NCBI GenBank assembly: GCA_021792615.1
Contig: JAJYUJ010000001.1
Span: 90,526 to 154,525, forward strand
DNA from: a bacterium
GTDB taxonomy: Bacteria > JAMCPX01
Reading direction: 5' to 3'
DNA: 64,000 nt
The translations under genes were made by a program, and so were the position numbers. Under the pieces are notes generated by a model that saw nothing but the letters and a program-made list of their open reading frames with translations, ran no database searches and was not told the DNA's origin. How positions within the stretch are numbered: position 1 is the stretch's first letter; the number at the start of each line of letters is the position of its first letter. Of the stretch, positions 20,966 through 31,764 are shown piece by piece.

Positions 20966-21970
20966 TTGAGGAAATATCAGAGCGGGTTGAAAGGTCTGGG
21001 AAGACGGGGAACCCTTCTGACAGACGTGCATTCCAAATCCCGGTTCTATCCGGCTCCCGTTTTATTCTTGGATGATATGCAGGAAAATGATTTTGACAGT
21101 ATCAGTATGACTGCCCGGTTCGTCGCTTACTGGAGACAGTATACGGACATACCCTTTTCAAAGGACGTTGCCGGACATATTCACGCCGGAGAGGTCATAG
21201 AGACCTTTCTCGGGGAGAATCACATAGCCCCGTCGGAGATAAGCTGGTATGCGCCGCTTTTCGAAGTCCGCTATAAAAGTATTGTAGAGGCCATCCGCAG
21301 AAAAGGTATCCGGCAGGTCATTGAACTGGCGAGCGGCCTGTCTTTGCGCGGGCTTGCCATGACCCGCGACCCTGCCGTTACCTATATCGAAACAGACCTT
21401 GAAAGTCTGACAAAGGAAAAGGCCGCACTTGTTTCTGTACTGAGACAAAAATATGCCCTTGCTGATTACGGCAATTTCCATCTGTCTTCGGCGAATGCGC
21501 TTGACAGGGAGCAGGTCCTTTCTGCAGCCGGACGTTTTCACAAAGACCATCCCATAGCCGTCGTCAGTGAGGGGCTGTTCCCGTATCTTACGCACCAGGA
21601 GATGGATACGGTCGTACGGAATATCAGAGACATGCTGCAGATGTTCGGCGGTGTCTGGATCACGCCGGATTTTTTATTCAAGACAGACAGTACCAGAGCG
21701 CTTGCCAGCCGCCGCAGGGTAGGAAAGGCGATTGCCAAGCTTACCGGACGCCGTCTTCATGCGACCCTGTTCGAAGACGATGGACAACTGCAAGCATATT
21801 TTGATGCATCGGGACTGCGTGTGGAAGTGCTGAACCAGGTCGACTTGGCACAGCACGTGGTTTCGCCTGGAGTTTTGAAACTGCCTGTCAGCATCATTGA
21901 AAACGCAAAACCTATGCTCCACCTTTGGATCTTGACCCCGAAAGCTATTGGGGATGCTGTTTCTTCTTAA
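20966..21970 (+). CDS. Class I SAM-dependent methyltransferase, leucine carboxyl methyltransferase-like; N-terminus uncertain (ATG at 21077 possible)
   Basis: 'QVIELASGLSLRGLAMTRDPAVTYIETDL', 'IAVVSEGLFPYLTHQEM'. Confidence 0.65.
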   Translation: MRKYQSGLKGLGRRGTLLTDVHSKSRFYPAPVLFLDDMQENDFDSISMTARFVAYWRQYTDIPFSKDVAGHIHAGEVIETFLGENHIAPSEISWYAPLFEVRYKSIVEAIRRKGIRQVIELASGLSLRGLAMTRDPAVTYIETDLESLTKEKAALVSVLRQKYALADYGNFHLSSANALDREQVLSAAGRFHKDHPIAVVSEGLFPYLTHQEMDTVVRNIRDMLQMFGGVWITPDFLFKTDSTRALASRRRVGKAIAKLTGRRLHATLFEDDGQLQAYFDASGLRVEVLNQVDLAQHVVSPGVLKLPVSIIENAKPMLHLWILTPKAIGDAVSS

Positions 21971-22034
21971 CATTCCTGCTGCTGGAAACCTCCCGATCGA
22001 ACCTTGCCATCATAATGCATCATATAAATTCAGT

Positions 22035-22751
22035 TTACACCCGCATGGCCAGGGTCGTTACGTAGACTTGTTTTATGCCTGCACGGAGGAGCGCTTTGGT
22101 GCATGCATTTACCGTGGCACCTGTTGTAATGACATCGTCTATAAGTAACACCTTTTTCCCTTTGAGTATTTTACGGTCGGTAACTTTGTAAGCGTCTTTC
22201 ACATTCTCCCGTCTTTTTTCAGCGCTGAGCCGGGACTGGGGCGGCGTTTCTTTTATCTTTTCAAGTATCTGTGGAAACACCGGTATTGATAACTTCCGGG
22301 AGAGCGCTTCGGCGAGGAGCTGTGTCTGATTGTATGACCGGTGTTTGAGCCTGTGTGTTGATAAAGGCACCGGCAGAATAGCGGTGATATTCTTTGCTCC
22401 AAAATGTGCTTCGTAGAGCTTGAAAAGCTCTTTCGAAAAGAATGACGAAAGATTGACCCGATCCCCGAACTTGAACCGGTGAATAAGTTTTACGATTGCC
22501 CCGTTATACTCGAAAACCGCCCTGGACAGGGTGAACTTGTTCTTGCCCTTGATGCAGTCGTAACAGAGGTGCGATATGCCGCTGTGCGTTGTAAACGGCT
22601 GGCCGCACTTTGTGCAATAAGGCTGCTGAATGTATCGTATACTATTGCTGCAGTCCGTGCAAACCGCGGATGTCGTTGCCCTGCCGCAGACAATGCAGCC
22701 GTTCCGGAAAAATATGCCGGATACCAGTTTGAATCTCGATATAATTTCCAT
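22035..22751 (-). CDS. comF: ComF family protein (amidophosphoribosyltransferase-like)
   Basis: Zn-finger-like cysteines 'CIVCGRATTSAVCTDC..CTKCGQPF' and PRPP motif 'KVLLIDDVITTGATVNACTKAL'. Confidence 0.9.
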   Translation of the reverse strand: MEIISRFKLVSGIFFRNGCIVCGRATTSAVCTDCSNSIRYIQQPYCTKCGQPFTTHSGISHLCYDCIKGKNKFTLSRAVFEYNGAIVKLIHRFKFGDRVNLSSFFSKELFKLYEAHFGAKNITAILPVPLSTHRLKHRSYNQTQLLAEALSRKLSIPVFPQILEKIKETPPQSRLSAEKRRENVKDAYKVTDRKILKGKKVLLIDDVITTGATVNACTKALLRAGIKQVYVTTLAMRV

Positions 22752-22758
22752 TTTTCGA

Positions 22759-23490
22759 TCAGGGCTTTTGCAGGTAGAGGAAGAATTCCTGATTGCCTTT
22801 TGTCCCCTTTATATCCGAGGGGACAACCGTTATAACATGAAATCCGATTTTTTTTGCTGCCTCTTCTATCTTAGAAACAGCCTTGGCCTGTTTTTCGGCG
22901 GACCTTACAATACCGCCTCTTTCAACATCCCTTTGTTCAAGTTCGAATTGCGGTTTTATCAATGCAAGTGCATGACCCGGGCTATTAAGGCAAAGGAATA
23001 CGTTAGGCAGTATAAGTTCGAGCGAGATAAAGGACACATCGATAGTTGCGATATCTATTGTAGTCATGACATCCTTTGGTTCGAAATGCCTGAAGTTGAT
23101 CCCTTCCATGAGAACAACCCTTTTATCCTGCCTGAGTTTGTAATCGAGCAATCCGTACCCCACATCAATCGCGAATACCTTTTCAGCCCCGTGCTGGAGC
23201 AGGCAATCCGTAAATCCTCCTGTGGAGGATCCGACATCCAATGCCACCTTTAATTTTACATCGATCCCGAGCGCTCTGAGAGCTCCAGCGAGCTTGAGGC
23301 CGCCCCTGCTGACATAGCTGACAGAGGGAAGGTCAAGGGACAGTTCATCCGTTTGTAGGACCTGGTGCCCGGGTTTGTCAACCCGGATGCCCTTTACCTG
23401 TACCTTGCCCTCCATAATATATGCTGCTGCAAGGCTGAGGTTTTCGGCAAGCCCTTTTTCGACAAGCATTTGATCGAGCCTTTTCTTCAT
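22759..23490 (-). CDS. tlyA: TlyA family rRNA (cytidine-2'-O)-methyltransferase / hemolysin
   Basis: S4 domain 'KKRLDQMLVEKGLAENLSLAAAYIMEGKV', 'ALDVGSSTGGFTDCLLQHGAEKVFAIDVGYG'. Confidence 0.93.
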   Translation of the reverse strand: MKKRLDQMLVEKGLAENLSLAAAYIMEGKVQVKGIRVDKPGHQVLQTDELSLDLPSVSYVSRGGLKLAGALRALGIDVKLKVALDVGSSTGGFTDCLLQHGAEKVFAIDVGYGLLDYKLRQDKRVVLMEGINFRHFEPKDVMTTIDIATIDVSFISLELILPNVFLCLNSPGHALALIKPQFELEQRDVERGGIVRSAEKQAKAVSKIEEAAKKIGFHVITVVPSDIKGTKGNQEFFLYLQKP

Positions 23491-23493
23491 TGC

Positions 23494-24798
23494 TCAGGTC
23501 AGGAGGATTAACTGAATGTCCATGACATTCGTGCCCGTAGCACCCGTTTTCAGGAGTGCACCTGCTTTATCAAGCACGGTATATGAGTCATTATTCAAAA
23601 GATATGTATTTGGATCCATACCTATTTTAGCTATACGGTTCGTGGTCGTGTTGTCAATAATTGCACCTGCTGCATCCGTAGGCCCGTCTGTCCCGTCCGT
23701 ACCGGCAGAGAGGAGGGTTATCTTCTGTTTCCCTGCGATATCCATGGCAAAAGCCAAAGCAAGTTCCTGGCTCCTGCCTCCTTTACCGCTCCCCGTAACC
23801 GTAACCGTTGTTTCCCCGCTGCTTATGAGGCAAACCTTCTTTCGGTTTCCCGTCTTCCGGCGTGCCATTTCATTCGCTATTGATGCGAGCACATGTCCCG
23901 CTTCCCTTGCTTCGCCATGCAGGCTTGTGGTCAGGATCACAGGGGTTATGCCCAATTTTAATGCCTGGATCTTGCATGCGTCAACCGCTTTCCTGTTGTC
24001 TGCAATGATGATGTTTTGTACCTTCGACCGTACGGCGCGGTTGTCCGTAACATTCTTTTTCCGCTCAAGCCTTTTGATGACTGCTTGCGGAACTTTATCT
24101 CTTCCGTGGTAGCGATCGATAATTTCCAAAGCCTGCTGAGGAGTTGATGTGTCCTGAACGGTGGGTCCGGAACCTATGATTTCAAGTTTATTCCCTATAA
24201 CATCAGAAATGATCAAGGTTACTATTTCTGCGGGATAAAACATGCCGGCAAGTCTGCCTCCCTTTACCAGAGAGAGTTGTTTCCGTACGGTATTCAACTC
24301 ATCAATACCGGCCCCGGACTTTAAAAGCAGTGAGGTTGTCTTTATCTTGTCACCGAGAGAAATACCATCCGGTGCAACGAGCAAAGACGATGCCCCGCCG
24401 GAAAGGAGCATAATGACGAGTGTGTGCCTGTCAACATCGCGAGCAAGCGACATCACACGTTGTGTTGCCCGGATACCCTCTCTATCCGGCAGGGGATGGG
24501 ATGCCTCTATGACCGCTATATGATTCAGGAGCCCTCCATAACCGTACTTTGTTATGACAACACCATCGTTGATGCGCCTGCCGAGGATTTCATCGAGTGC
24601 CCTTGCCATATCAAAGGATGCCTTGCCTGCGCCGAGAACGACAATCCTGTTGAAAGAGCTCAGCCGGTATTTCTTTCCTGCAATTCCGAGAGTATTATGG
24701 GTAAGTTTTACAACAGATCTTACCGCATCATAGCCCCGTACGGCATTGACTCCTGCGGCAAATATCTTTTTTACTATTCTTGAATTATCCGGATTCAT
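23494..24798 (-). CDS. Glycerate 2-kinase (DUF4147/MOFRL family)
   Basis: 'VVLGAGKASFDMARALDEIL', 'LSGGASSLLVAP', 'LISSGETTVTVTGSGKGGRSQELALAFA'. Confidence 0.9.
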   Translation of the reverse strand: MNPDNSRIVKKIFAAGVNAVRGYDAVRSVVKLTHNTLGIAGKKYRLSSFNRIVVLGAGKASFDMARALDEILGRRINDGVVITKYGYGGLLNHIAVIEASHPLPDREGIRATQRVMSLARDVDRHTLVIMLLSGGASSLLVAPDGISLGDKIKTTSLLLKSGAGIDELNTVRKQLSLVKGGRLAGMFYPAEIVTLIISDVIGNKLEIIGSGPTVQDTSTPQQALEIIDRYHGRDKVPQAVIKRLERKKNVTDNRAVRSKVQNIIIADNRKAVDACKIQALKLGITPVILTTSLHGEAREAGHVLASIANEMARRKTGNRKKVCLISSGETTVTVTGSGKGGRSQELALAFAMDIAGKQKITLLSAGTDGTDGPTDAAGAIIDNTTTNRIAKIGMDPNTYLLNNDSYTVLDKAGALLKTGATGTNVMDIQLILLT

Positions 24799-24840
24799 TT
24801 ACAATAATAGTTGTAGTACCCTGCAGGGATGGTCCCCGGG

Positions 24841-25560
24841 TTATACGAACGGATTCGCCTTGATCTCTTCCATGGTCCAGCTGAATATCTCAATAGCAAT
24901 ACGCTTTGCGGCCTCGCCGTCACCGCTTACAACCGCTTCGTACATCCTTTTGTGATTGCCATAAACAAGCTCCTGATGGGCTGTCGATTTATAGATTTCC
25001 TTTCTTACTTCCTGGAGATGGGTTGAATCCATTTCTATAAGGGTATACAGCAGGTGAACGAAGACATCGTTCTGTGTCGCCCTTGCCATGGTAAGATGAA
25101 ACTCATTGTCAGCCTTATACCACCTGTCAATGTCGCCGGATTCGGTATTTCTTTTCATGGCTTCGAGACATTGTGCGAGTTCTTTTATGTTTTGCGGCGT
25201 AGCCCGCTTGGCCGCGATATAAACAATCTGCGCATCGAGAGACTTTCTTACCTCGAACAGTTCATAGGCCCTGTGTGCGCTGCTATTTAAAAAGGCGCTC
25301 AGCGGTCCCTGGATCTCGCTGGAAGCAAGAGGCTTTACGAATATGCCCTTTCTCCGTATGATGTCTATCAGTCCCATTGCATCCAATATGTTCAGTGCTT
25401 CCCTGAGCGTTGCCCGGCTGACATTGAATTTGTTTGCAAGCTCCCGTTCGACCGGTAGTTGTTCTCCCGGCTTTAATAAGCCCGAATAGATGAGATCCCG
25501 GATCTGAGCGACTATCTCGCTGGATACCTTGAGAGGATGAATGGGTTTATACAGTGTCAT
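24841..25560 (-). CDS. FadR-family GntR transcriptional regulator
   Basis: 'QIRDLIYSGLLKPGEQLPVERELANKFNVSRATLREALNILDAMGLIDIIRRKGIFV' plus FCD-type C-term. Confidence 0.92.
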   Translation of the reverse strand: MTLYKPIHPLKVSSEIVAQIRDLIYSGLLKPGEQLPVERELANKFNVSRATLREALNILDAMGLIDIIRRKGIFVKPLASSEIQGPLSAFLNSSAHRAYELFEVRKSLDAQIVYIAAKRATPQNIKELAQCLEAMKRNTESGDIDRWYKADNEFHLTMARATQNDVFVHLLYTLIEMDSTHLQEVRKEIYKSTAHQELVYGNHKRMYEAVVSGDGEAAKRIAIEIFSWTMEEIKANPFV

Positions 25561-26273
25561 TTTGTTGTCGTAACTTCCCTTATCGCATTCCGTTTCATCA
25601 GTTGAAAGTATTTTTCTATTACCGGTTTTATTCTGCCGGGTTCTTTCGTTGTTAGTATAGTTGAGAATTCTTCCATGATGGCTATGTATGCCTTTTGATC
25701 GGTATTGTTTGCGATGATGTCATCCCTTACAGCCAGTATAACCTCCATAAACAGCCCCTTCATGTTCGTAATGGTTCGATAAAAGAAAATATTGCCGGAT
25801 AATTGTATGAGAAGCAGGAAAAGTTCAAGCTCGAACCACGTACCTTTCATCCCATTCGCAATACAGGATTTTATCCTTTCAACGGTGGTCTTTATGCTCT
25901 TTATATCATCTTCCGTTATTCTTGCCACAATAAGGGGGATTGAAGCGATCAGCATGAGTTCCATGAATTCGATAAGTTCTTTTGTTCTGTTGCTGTAAGG
26001 ATTACTATTGATACTTGGTTGATAGGTGTTGTTTCTTCCGGTGTTTGGGCCGCAGACAAAGATTCCATCCCTATGCCGTACCTCGAGAATGCCCATGGTT
26101 TTAAGTATGCTTATTGCTTCCCTGACGGAAGAACGGCTTATTCCGAACTCAATCGCCAGCTTTCGTTCGGGAGGAAGTTTTGAACCTGCAGGCAGCTTAC
26201 CTTCGACAAATTGTGTTTTGATATGGTCTACGATATTGCTGGTTACTTTTTCAGACTTAACAGCTTTTATCAT
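25557..26273 (-). CDS. FadR-family GntR transcriptional regulator
   Basis: 'HIKTQFVEGKLPAGSKLPPERKLAIEFGISRSSVREAISILKTMGILEVRHRDGIFV'. Confidence 0.92.
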   Translation of the reverse strand: MIKAVKSEKVTSNIVDHIKTQFVEGKLPAGSKLPPERKLAIEFGISRSSVREAISILKTMGILEVRHRDGIFVCGPNTGRNNTYQPSINSNPYSNRTKELIEFMELMLIASIPLIVARITEDDIKSIKTTVERIKSCIANGMKGTWFELELFLLLIQLSGNIFFYRTITNMKGLFMEVILAVRDDIIANNTDQKAYIAIMEEFSTILTTKEPGRIKPVIEKYFQLMKRNAIREVTTTK

Positions 26274-26300
26274 AAGAAAATATAATTACCACGGATCATC

Positions 26301-27275
26301 TCAAATAGCAAAAATATCGTCATACAACCTGAGATCGTATGCCTTTGTGTAGCTATCCTTTGCAAGGTGCAAAAGACCTATAAGACCCGCATCGTCCCCG
26401 AGTGTACTTCTTTTATAGACGATCCCGTTGAGCGGGAGCGAATACGCGCGGGCTTTCAGCGTTGATTCGACCGCAGGCAGGAAGAATTTTAATGCCTTGC
26501 TTACCTCCCCTGCAAAGATAATTGCTTCAGGACTTATTACATTTATGATCGTTGTCAGGGCAATGCCGAGATAATTTCCCATTCTGTAGAATGCATCGAG
26601 AGCGGCACTGTCGGATTTTTGCGCAAGTTTGTACATCTCTTCTATGGTGATTTTGCTCGGCGAACGGATTTTTTTGTATTTATTAAAATATCTGATTATG
26701 GCATCGGAAGATGCATAAGACTCCAAACATCCCCTGTTGGAACACAGACATTTCCTTCCATGAGGTTCAATGATAATGTGTCCGAGCTCCGAGGTGGAGC
26801 CGTCTTTGTTCCTGACAAGCCAGCCATTTACATATATTCCTGCACTTATCTTTTGCCCCAGCATGATAAGGATAAAATTTTTATAATTGGACGTGTAGCC
26901 GAGCTTATATTCGGCGAATGCCCGTACATTCGCTTCTGTTTCAACGATTACAAATTTCTTTAACTTTTTTGTAAGGCCTTCTTTTATGTTCATCCCGTTT
27001 AAAAGCGGTATGGCGGATGAACAGCCTATGCCTCCTTTCTTATAGTTGATTGTTGCCGGTACGCTGACAGCAATGGCATTAACATCGTCGGATTGTACGT
27101 CGGCCTTATTGAGCAGGGTGTAAAACCCAGTTTCCAGCAATTCCAGTAATTGGGAAGGAGACATGTCTTTCGGCATGGTAATTTTATGAGTGTCCCGCTG
27201 TTTGATGTCTTCATCAGCAATGCGGAATCTTACCTGTTTTTCAGTTATTTCTATTCCGGTAAAATAAATAGCCAT
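26301..27275 (-). CDS. ROK family protein (sugar kinase/regulator family)
   Basis: 'GHIIIEPHGRKCLCSNRGCLESYASSDAI' ROK Zn motif; 'NVISPEAIIFAGEVS'; no N-terminal HTH. Confidence 0.88.
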   Translation of the reverse strand: MAIYFTGIEITEKQVRFRIADEDIKQRDTHKITMPKDMSPSQLLELLETGFYTLLNKADVQSDDVNAIAVSVPATINYKKGGIGCSSAIPLLNGMNIKEGLTKKLKKFVIVETEANVRAFAEYKLGYTSNYKNFILIMLGQKISAGIYVNGWLVRNKDGSTSELGHIIIEPHGRKCLCSNRGCLESYASSDAIIRYFNKYKKIRSPSKITIEEMYKLAQKSDSAALDAFYRMGNYLGIALTTIINVISPEAIIFAGEVSKALKFFLPAVESTLKARAYSLPLNGIVYKRSTLGDDAGLIGLLHLAKDSYTKAYDLRLYDDIFAI

Positions 27276-27302
27276 GTATACAATATATTATATAATATAT
27301 TG
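27274..27302. promoter_or_regulatory. GntR-like operator (aTGTATACAA) adjoining a perfect 22-bp palindrome CAATATATTATATAATATATTG at the ROK gene 5' end
   Basis: atgtatacaatatattatataatatattg; overlaps the ROK start codon. Confidence 0.5.
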
Positions 27303-27402
27303 ATTATCAACAGAAATCTTTAATAGTACAAACAAAACAGCCGGTTACCTGTTTTGTTCCAGAAAAGGAGAGGAGATTATTGAATAAAAAAATAGATTTT
27401 AC

Positions 27403-27439
27403 TTGACATGGAATTCGATATTCTGTATATTGTATACAA
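27403..27439 (+). promoter_or_regulatory. dsr promoter: TTGACA-N17-TATATT with operator TTGTATACAA
   Basis: TTGACA 27403-27408, TATATT 27426-27431, palindrome TTGTATACAA 27430-27439 overlapping the -10. Confidence 0.7.
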
Positions 27440-27480
27440 GATTGAGATTAAAAGGTTGTGATATAAAGAAAGGAGGAATA

Positions 27481-28686
27481 ATGGCAAACGAAACAAAGAA
27501 AACAAGCACACCATTGCTTGATGAACTGGAAAAGGGCAAATGGCCAAGCTTTGTTAAGGAAATCAAGAAGATGGCTGATAAAAACCCAAGGGCGAAGGAT
27601 TTATTGGGGCAGCTTGAACAATCGTATAAGGACAAAGTTACCCATTGGAAACATGGAGGCCTCGTTGGAGTAAGGGGATACGGAGGCGGAGTAATCGGCA
27701 GATATTCCGATTCACCGGATAAATTCCCGAATGTTGCACATTTTCATACCATACGTATCAATCAGCCGTCGGGGTGGTTTTACACAAGCAAGGCGTTACG
27801 CGAAATATGTGATGTGTGGGAACAGCACGGTTCCGGGCTTACCAATATGCACGGTTCAACCGGTGACCTTGTGTTACTGGGAACATCAACCGATAACCTT
27901 GAACCTATATTTACAAAACTAACAAACAAAGGGTGGGACCTTGGAGGTTCGGGCTCGGTTTTAAGAACACCAAGCTGCTGTGCTGGTCCGGCACGCTGCG
28001 AATTTGCATGTTACGATACCCTTAATTTGACCTACGATCTTACGCAGGCCTATCAGGATGTGCTTCACAGACCCCAGTTCCCGTATAAATGGAAGTTCAA
28101 GATGTCCGGCTGCCCCAACGATTGTGTGGCAAGTGTTGCGAGGGCAGATATGTCCATTATCGGAATATGGAAGGACGATATACAGGTAGACCAGGAAGCG
28201 GTGCGTGCCTATGCAAAAAGCGGCGTCGATGTACAATCGGAAATCTGCGATCTTTGTCCTACGAAATGCATGTCATGGGATGGCAAGGACCTTAAAATAG
28301 TAAACAAATGGTGTAACAAATGCATGCACTGTATCAATGCTATGCCCAAGGCATTAAGACCCGGCAAGGAAAGGGGTGCTGCAATACTGATAGGTGCTAA
28401 GGCCCCCATTCTCCAGGGTGCGCAGATGTCCTCAGTTCTTGTTCCATTTATGAAGATGGAACCTCCTTATAAAGAGCTGAAAGACCTCGTGGAAAAGATA
28501 TGGGACTTTTGGGGAGAGTATGGAAAGAACAGGGAAAGAATTGGAGAATTGATACAGCGGGTCGGCATGGGACAATTCCTCGAGGCATTAGAGATTGAAC
28601 CAAAGCCGCAGATGGTAGCAAATCCAAGAACAAATCCATTCATCTTCTACGAAGAGTACTTCGAAGAAGAAGGTGAACAAAAATAG
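27481..28686 (+). CDS. dsrA: Dissimilatory sulfite reductase alpha subunit
   Basis: ATG at 27481 after AGGAGG. '[25 protein letters not shown]', '[22 protein letters not shown]', ferredoxin-like '[13 protein letters not shown]...[15 protein letters not shown]'. Confidence 0.97.
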   Translation: MANETKKTSTPLLDELEKGKWPSFVKEIKKMADKNPRAKDLLGQLEQSYKDKVTHWKHGGLVGVRGYGGGVIGRYSDSPDKFPNVAHFHTIRINQPSGWFYTSKALREICDVWEQHGSGLTNMHGSTGDLVLLGTSTDNLEPIFTKLTNKGWDLGGSGSVLRTPSCCAGPARCEFACYDTLNLTYDLTQAYQDVLHRPQFPYKWKFKMSGCPNDCVASVARADMSIIGIWKDDIQVDQEAVRAYAKSGVDVQSEICDLCPTKCMSWDGKDLKIVNKWCNKCMHCINAMPKALRPGKERGAAILIGAKAPILQGAQMSSVLVPFMKMEPPYKELKDLVEKIWDFWGEYGKNRERIGELIQRVGMGQFLEALEIEPKPQMVANPRTNPFIFYEEYFEEEGEQK

Positions 28687-28704
28687 TATAAGGAGGAAAA
28701 TATT

Positions 28705-29787
28705 ATGGAATCAGTTCAGGCAGAACAAAGAAGAACGGATATCGGTCCGCCGAAGTATGACCAGTTCTTACATCCGGTTATCAAAAAAAATTATGGAAAG
28801 TGGAAATATCACGAGATCGTAAAGCCGGGCGTCCTCGTTCATGTATCAGATACCGGAGACAAGATTTACACCGTTCGTATGGGATCCCCGAGATTGATCA
28901 ATGTAGATACCATAAGAATGGTTTGCGATCTGGCGGATAAATATTGTGAAGGATATCTTAGGTTCACGAGCAGACACAATGTTGAGTTTCTGTTGGCGGA
29001 TCAAAGCAAGATCGATCCTCTTATCAATGAGATTGAGGCAAATGGTTACCCTGTTGGCGGTACGGGCAAGAGTATTACCAATATAGTCCATACACAGGGC
29101 TGGGTACATTGCCATACACCGGCAACCGATGCATCGGGTATCGTGAAGGCGGTCATGGATGAGTTGTACGATTATTTCAAGACCATGAAACTGCCCGCAA
29201 AGCTCAGGATAGCACTTGCATGCTGCTTGAACATGTGCGGTGCCGTTCACTGCTCTGATATAGCCATACTCGGTGTTCACAGAAGGCCGCCAAAAATACT
29301 GCCGAACCTGAACAAAATCTGCGAAATTCCGACGACCGTTGCCGCATGTCCAACGGGTGCCATTGCACCGGCGGTCGTTGACGGTGTTCAGACCGTCGAA
29401 GTCAACGAGGAAAAATGTATGTTTTGCGGAAACTGCTACACCATGTGCCCTGCAATGCCCTTAGCGAATTCATTGAATGACGGTGTTTCCATATGGGTCG
29501 GAGGCAAGGTTTCCAACGCACGGCATGCACCTATGTTTTCAAAGCTGGCAATACCCTATTTACCGAACAACCCGCCAAGATGGCCCGAGGTGGTAAATGC
29601 GGTAAAAAATATCGTTGAGGTGTACGCAAAAGATGCAAAGAAATATGAAAGAGTTGGAGAGTGGATTGAGAGAATCGGGTGGCCAAGGTTCTTTAGTATG
29701 ACGGGCATAGAATTTACCAAGTACCACATAGATGACTATAGATTCGCTGCTACAACCTTCAATACGTCAACCCATTTTACGCTATAA
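28705..29787 (+). CDS. dsrB: Dissimilatory sulfite reductase beta subunit
   Basis: '[21 protein letters not shown]'-like ([21 protein letters not shown]), '[25 protein letters not shown]', '[16 protein letters not shown]'. Confidence 0.97.
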   Translation: MESVQAEQRRTDIGPPKYDQFLHPVIKKNYGKWKYHEIVKPGVLVHVSDTGDKIYTVRMGSPRLINVDTIRMVCDLADKYCEGYLRFTSRHNVEFLLADQSKIDPLINEIEANGYPVGGTGKSITNIVHTQGWVHCHTPATDASGIVKAVMDELYDYFKTMKLPAKLRIALACCLNMCGAVHCSDIAILGVHRRPPKILPNLNKICEIPTTVAACPTGAIAPAVVDGVQTVEVNEEKCMFCGNCYTMCPAMPLANSLNDGVSIWVGGKVSNARHAPMFSKLAIPYLPNNPPRWPEVVNAVKNIVEVYAKDAKKYERVGEWIERIGWPRFFSMTGIEFTKYHIDDYRFAATTFNTSTHFTL

Positions 29788-29799
29788 GGGGGTGATTAT

Positions 29800-30066
29800 A
29801 TGGCAGATTTAAGCGGTGTACCCATGGATGAACTCCAGAACGAAATATTCAAGATGGTTCAGGAAGACATGGGCAAAAAACAGTTGAAAGCAAAAGATAT
29901 AACAAATGCGATGATCCAGAAATTTGGCGAGGAAAAATGCTCAAAAGAGAGCTGTAAGGAAGCCATCAGAACACTGATAGATTCCGGTAAACTTGTATAC
30001 GGATATTTCGGTGGCAGTAGTTCGATTCAGGTTCCCCATAAGGAGGGAGCAGAGCCTGACAAGTAA
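29800..30066 (+). CDS. dsrD: DsrD, small winged-helix protein
   Basis: Position after dsrB; 88 aa 'NEIFKMVQEDMGKKQLKAKDITNAMIQKFGEEKCSKESCKEAIRTLIDSGKLVYGYFGGSSSI'. Confidence 0.9.
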   Translation: MADLSGVPMDELQNEIFKMVQEDMGKKQLKAKDITNAMIQKFGEEKCSKESCKEAIRTLIDSGKLVYGYFGGSSSIQVPHKEGAEPDK

Positions 30067-30098
30067 ACAGTATATGCTGGAGAAAAGAGGATATCATT

Positions 30099-31760
30099 AT
30101 GCCGGAACTCAAGGTTGTTAAAAAGAAAAAAGGTTTAAGGCTTGGAGGTGGAGATACATCTGAAGCGATAGGTGGGTCTTCGCTTCGTCCGCGATACATG
30201 CCGAAGGATCCCCCCTGCGCGATATCATGCCCCATAGGCACAAAGATCAGGGAATACATGACCATGATAAAGGACGGCGAGAGCTTAGAAAGGGTATGGG
30301 AACATGTTACGGATTATAATCCTTTGCCTGGTGTAACGGGCAGGGTGTGTCCTCACCCCTGTGAAGGAGGTTGTAACAGGGAACAGGTAGACGGTTCCGT
30401 AGGCGTGAATGATATCGAACGGTTTATCGGGACGTACGGCATAGAACATAAACTGCAGCATAAAAAAATATCAGATCAAAACTTTTCGGAAAAGATCGCG
30501 GTGATAGGTGCAGGTCCCGCAGGTATATCCTGCGCTTATCACCTAGCGAGGCGGGGATATCCGGTGACTGTGTTTGAGGCAAAAGAGAAAACAGGCGGGA
30601 TGCTGCGGTATGGTATACCACGGTATAGATTGCCGGATGAGGTCATAGACGCAGAGTACAATTCAATCATTAAAGACCTCGGTATTACGTTGAAGTCCGG
30701 AGTGAAGGTTGGCAAGGATATCTCATACGATGATCTTAAAAAAGAGTTTAAGGTTATCTATGTTGCCATTGGGGCTCAAAAGGGCAGTAAACTGAATATC
30801 CCCGGTGAAGATGCACTCAATGTGCTGACCGGCGTGGATTTTCTTGAACAGATAAGCTCCGGTAAGAAAGTCGATATCGGAAACAAGGTATGCGTGATTG
30901 GTGGTGGGGATACCGCTATAGATGCCGCGAGGGTTTCTAAGAGGCTTGGCGCGGATGTCACGATCCTGTACCGGAGGACGATCAACGAAATGCCTGCTAT
31001 CAAGACAGAGATACAGGAGGCTGAAGAGGAAGGTATTCATTTAGAATTTCTTACCGCACCGGTTGCGGTTGTCAAAAACGGAGACAAGGCTACCGGTATT
31101 CAATGTATCAAAATGGAACTCGGCGCTCCGGACGCAAGCGGCAGGGCCAGGCCCGTACCTATAAAAGGTTCTGAGTTTATCACGGAATCTACGGCAATCA
31201 TCGCAGCTGTCAGTCAGATAGTTGACTTTAGCGGCCTCGAAAGATTCAAAAATGAAAGAGGATGGATAAACGTAAACGACCACTATGAAACGACGGAGAA
31301 AGACGTGTATGCCGGCGGAGATGTTACACAAGAGCTCGATATCGCAGCAACAGCAATAGGACTCGGCAGAAAAGCGGCGCTTGCCATCGATAACTACCTC
31401 AGAGGCAGGGAAGAGCCGAAAGAAATTCCGCTGCCGGTAATTTCCTACAAACAAATGAACCTCGGTTACTATGAAAGACTGCCGAAGGTAAAAAAACAGC
31501 TTATCCCGGCTGCCGAAAGAATCAATAACTTCAAAGAAATAAGCTATACCATTACGGAAGAGCAGTTGCGTGCCGAGGCAAAACGGTGCATGAGCTGCGG
31601 CCAGTGCTTCTCCTGCGAAAGATGCTGGATGTTCTGCCAGTATAGTGCTGTCGTAAAACCGGCGGTCAAAACCGATCCGTATAAGTTCAAACTCGAATTC
31701 TGCATAGGATGCAAAAAATGTGCGGAACAATGTCCCTGCGGATACATTGATATGGTTTAA
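30099..31760 (+). CDS. dsrL: DsrL-type NAD(P)H:acceptor FAD/Fe-S oxidoreductase (GltD-like)
   Basis: 'IAVIGAGPAGISCAYHLARRGYPVTVFEA', 'CVIGGGDTAIDAARVSKRLGADVTILYRR', C-term ferredoxin 'CMSCGQCFSCERCWMFCQYSAV..CIGCKKCAEQCPCGYIDMV'. Confidence 0.88.
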   Translation: MPELKVVKKKKGLRLGGGDTSEAIGGSSLRPRYMPKDPPCAISCPIGTKIREYMTMIKDGESLERVWEHVTDYNPLPGVTGRVCPHPCEGGCNREQVDGSVGVNDIERFIGTYGIEHKLQHKKISDQNFSEKIAVIGAGPAGISCAYHLARRGYPVTVFEAKEKTGGMLRYGIPRYRLPDEVIDAEYNSIIKDLGITLKSGVKVGKDISYDDLKKEFKVIYVAIGAQKGSKLNIPGEDALNVLTGVDFLEQISSGKKVDIGNKVCVIGGGDTAIDAARVSKRLGADVTILYRRTINEMPAIKTEIQEAEEEGIHLEFLTAPVAVVKNGDKATGIQCIKMELGAPDASGRARPVPIKGSEFITESTAIIAAVSQIVDFSGLERFKNERGWINVNDHYETTEKDVYAGGDVTQELDIAATAIGLGRKAALAIDNYLRGREEPKEIPLPVISYKQMNLGYYERLPKVKKQLIPAAERINNFKEISYTITEEQLRAEAKRCMSCGQCFSCERCWMFCQYSAVVKPAVKTDPYKFKLEFCIGCKKCAEQCPCGYIDMV

Positions 31761-31764
31761 TGCC

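Noticed and set aside
27403-27480. Track start of DsrA at TTG 27403
   Set aside because: This TTG is the first base set of the TTGACA promoter box; ATG at 27481 follows AGGAGG.
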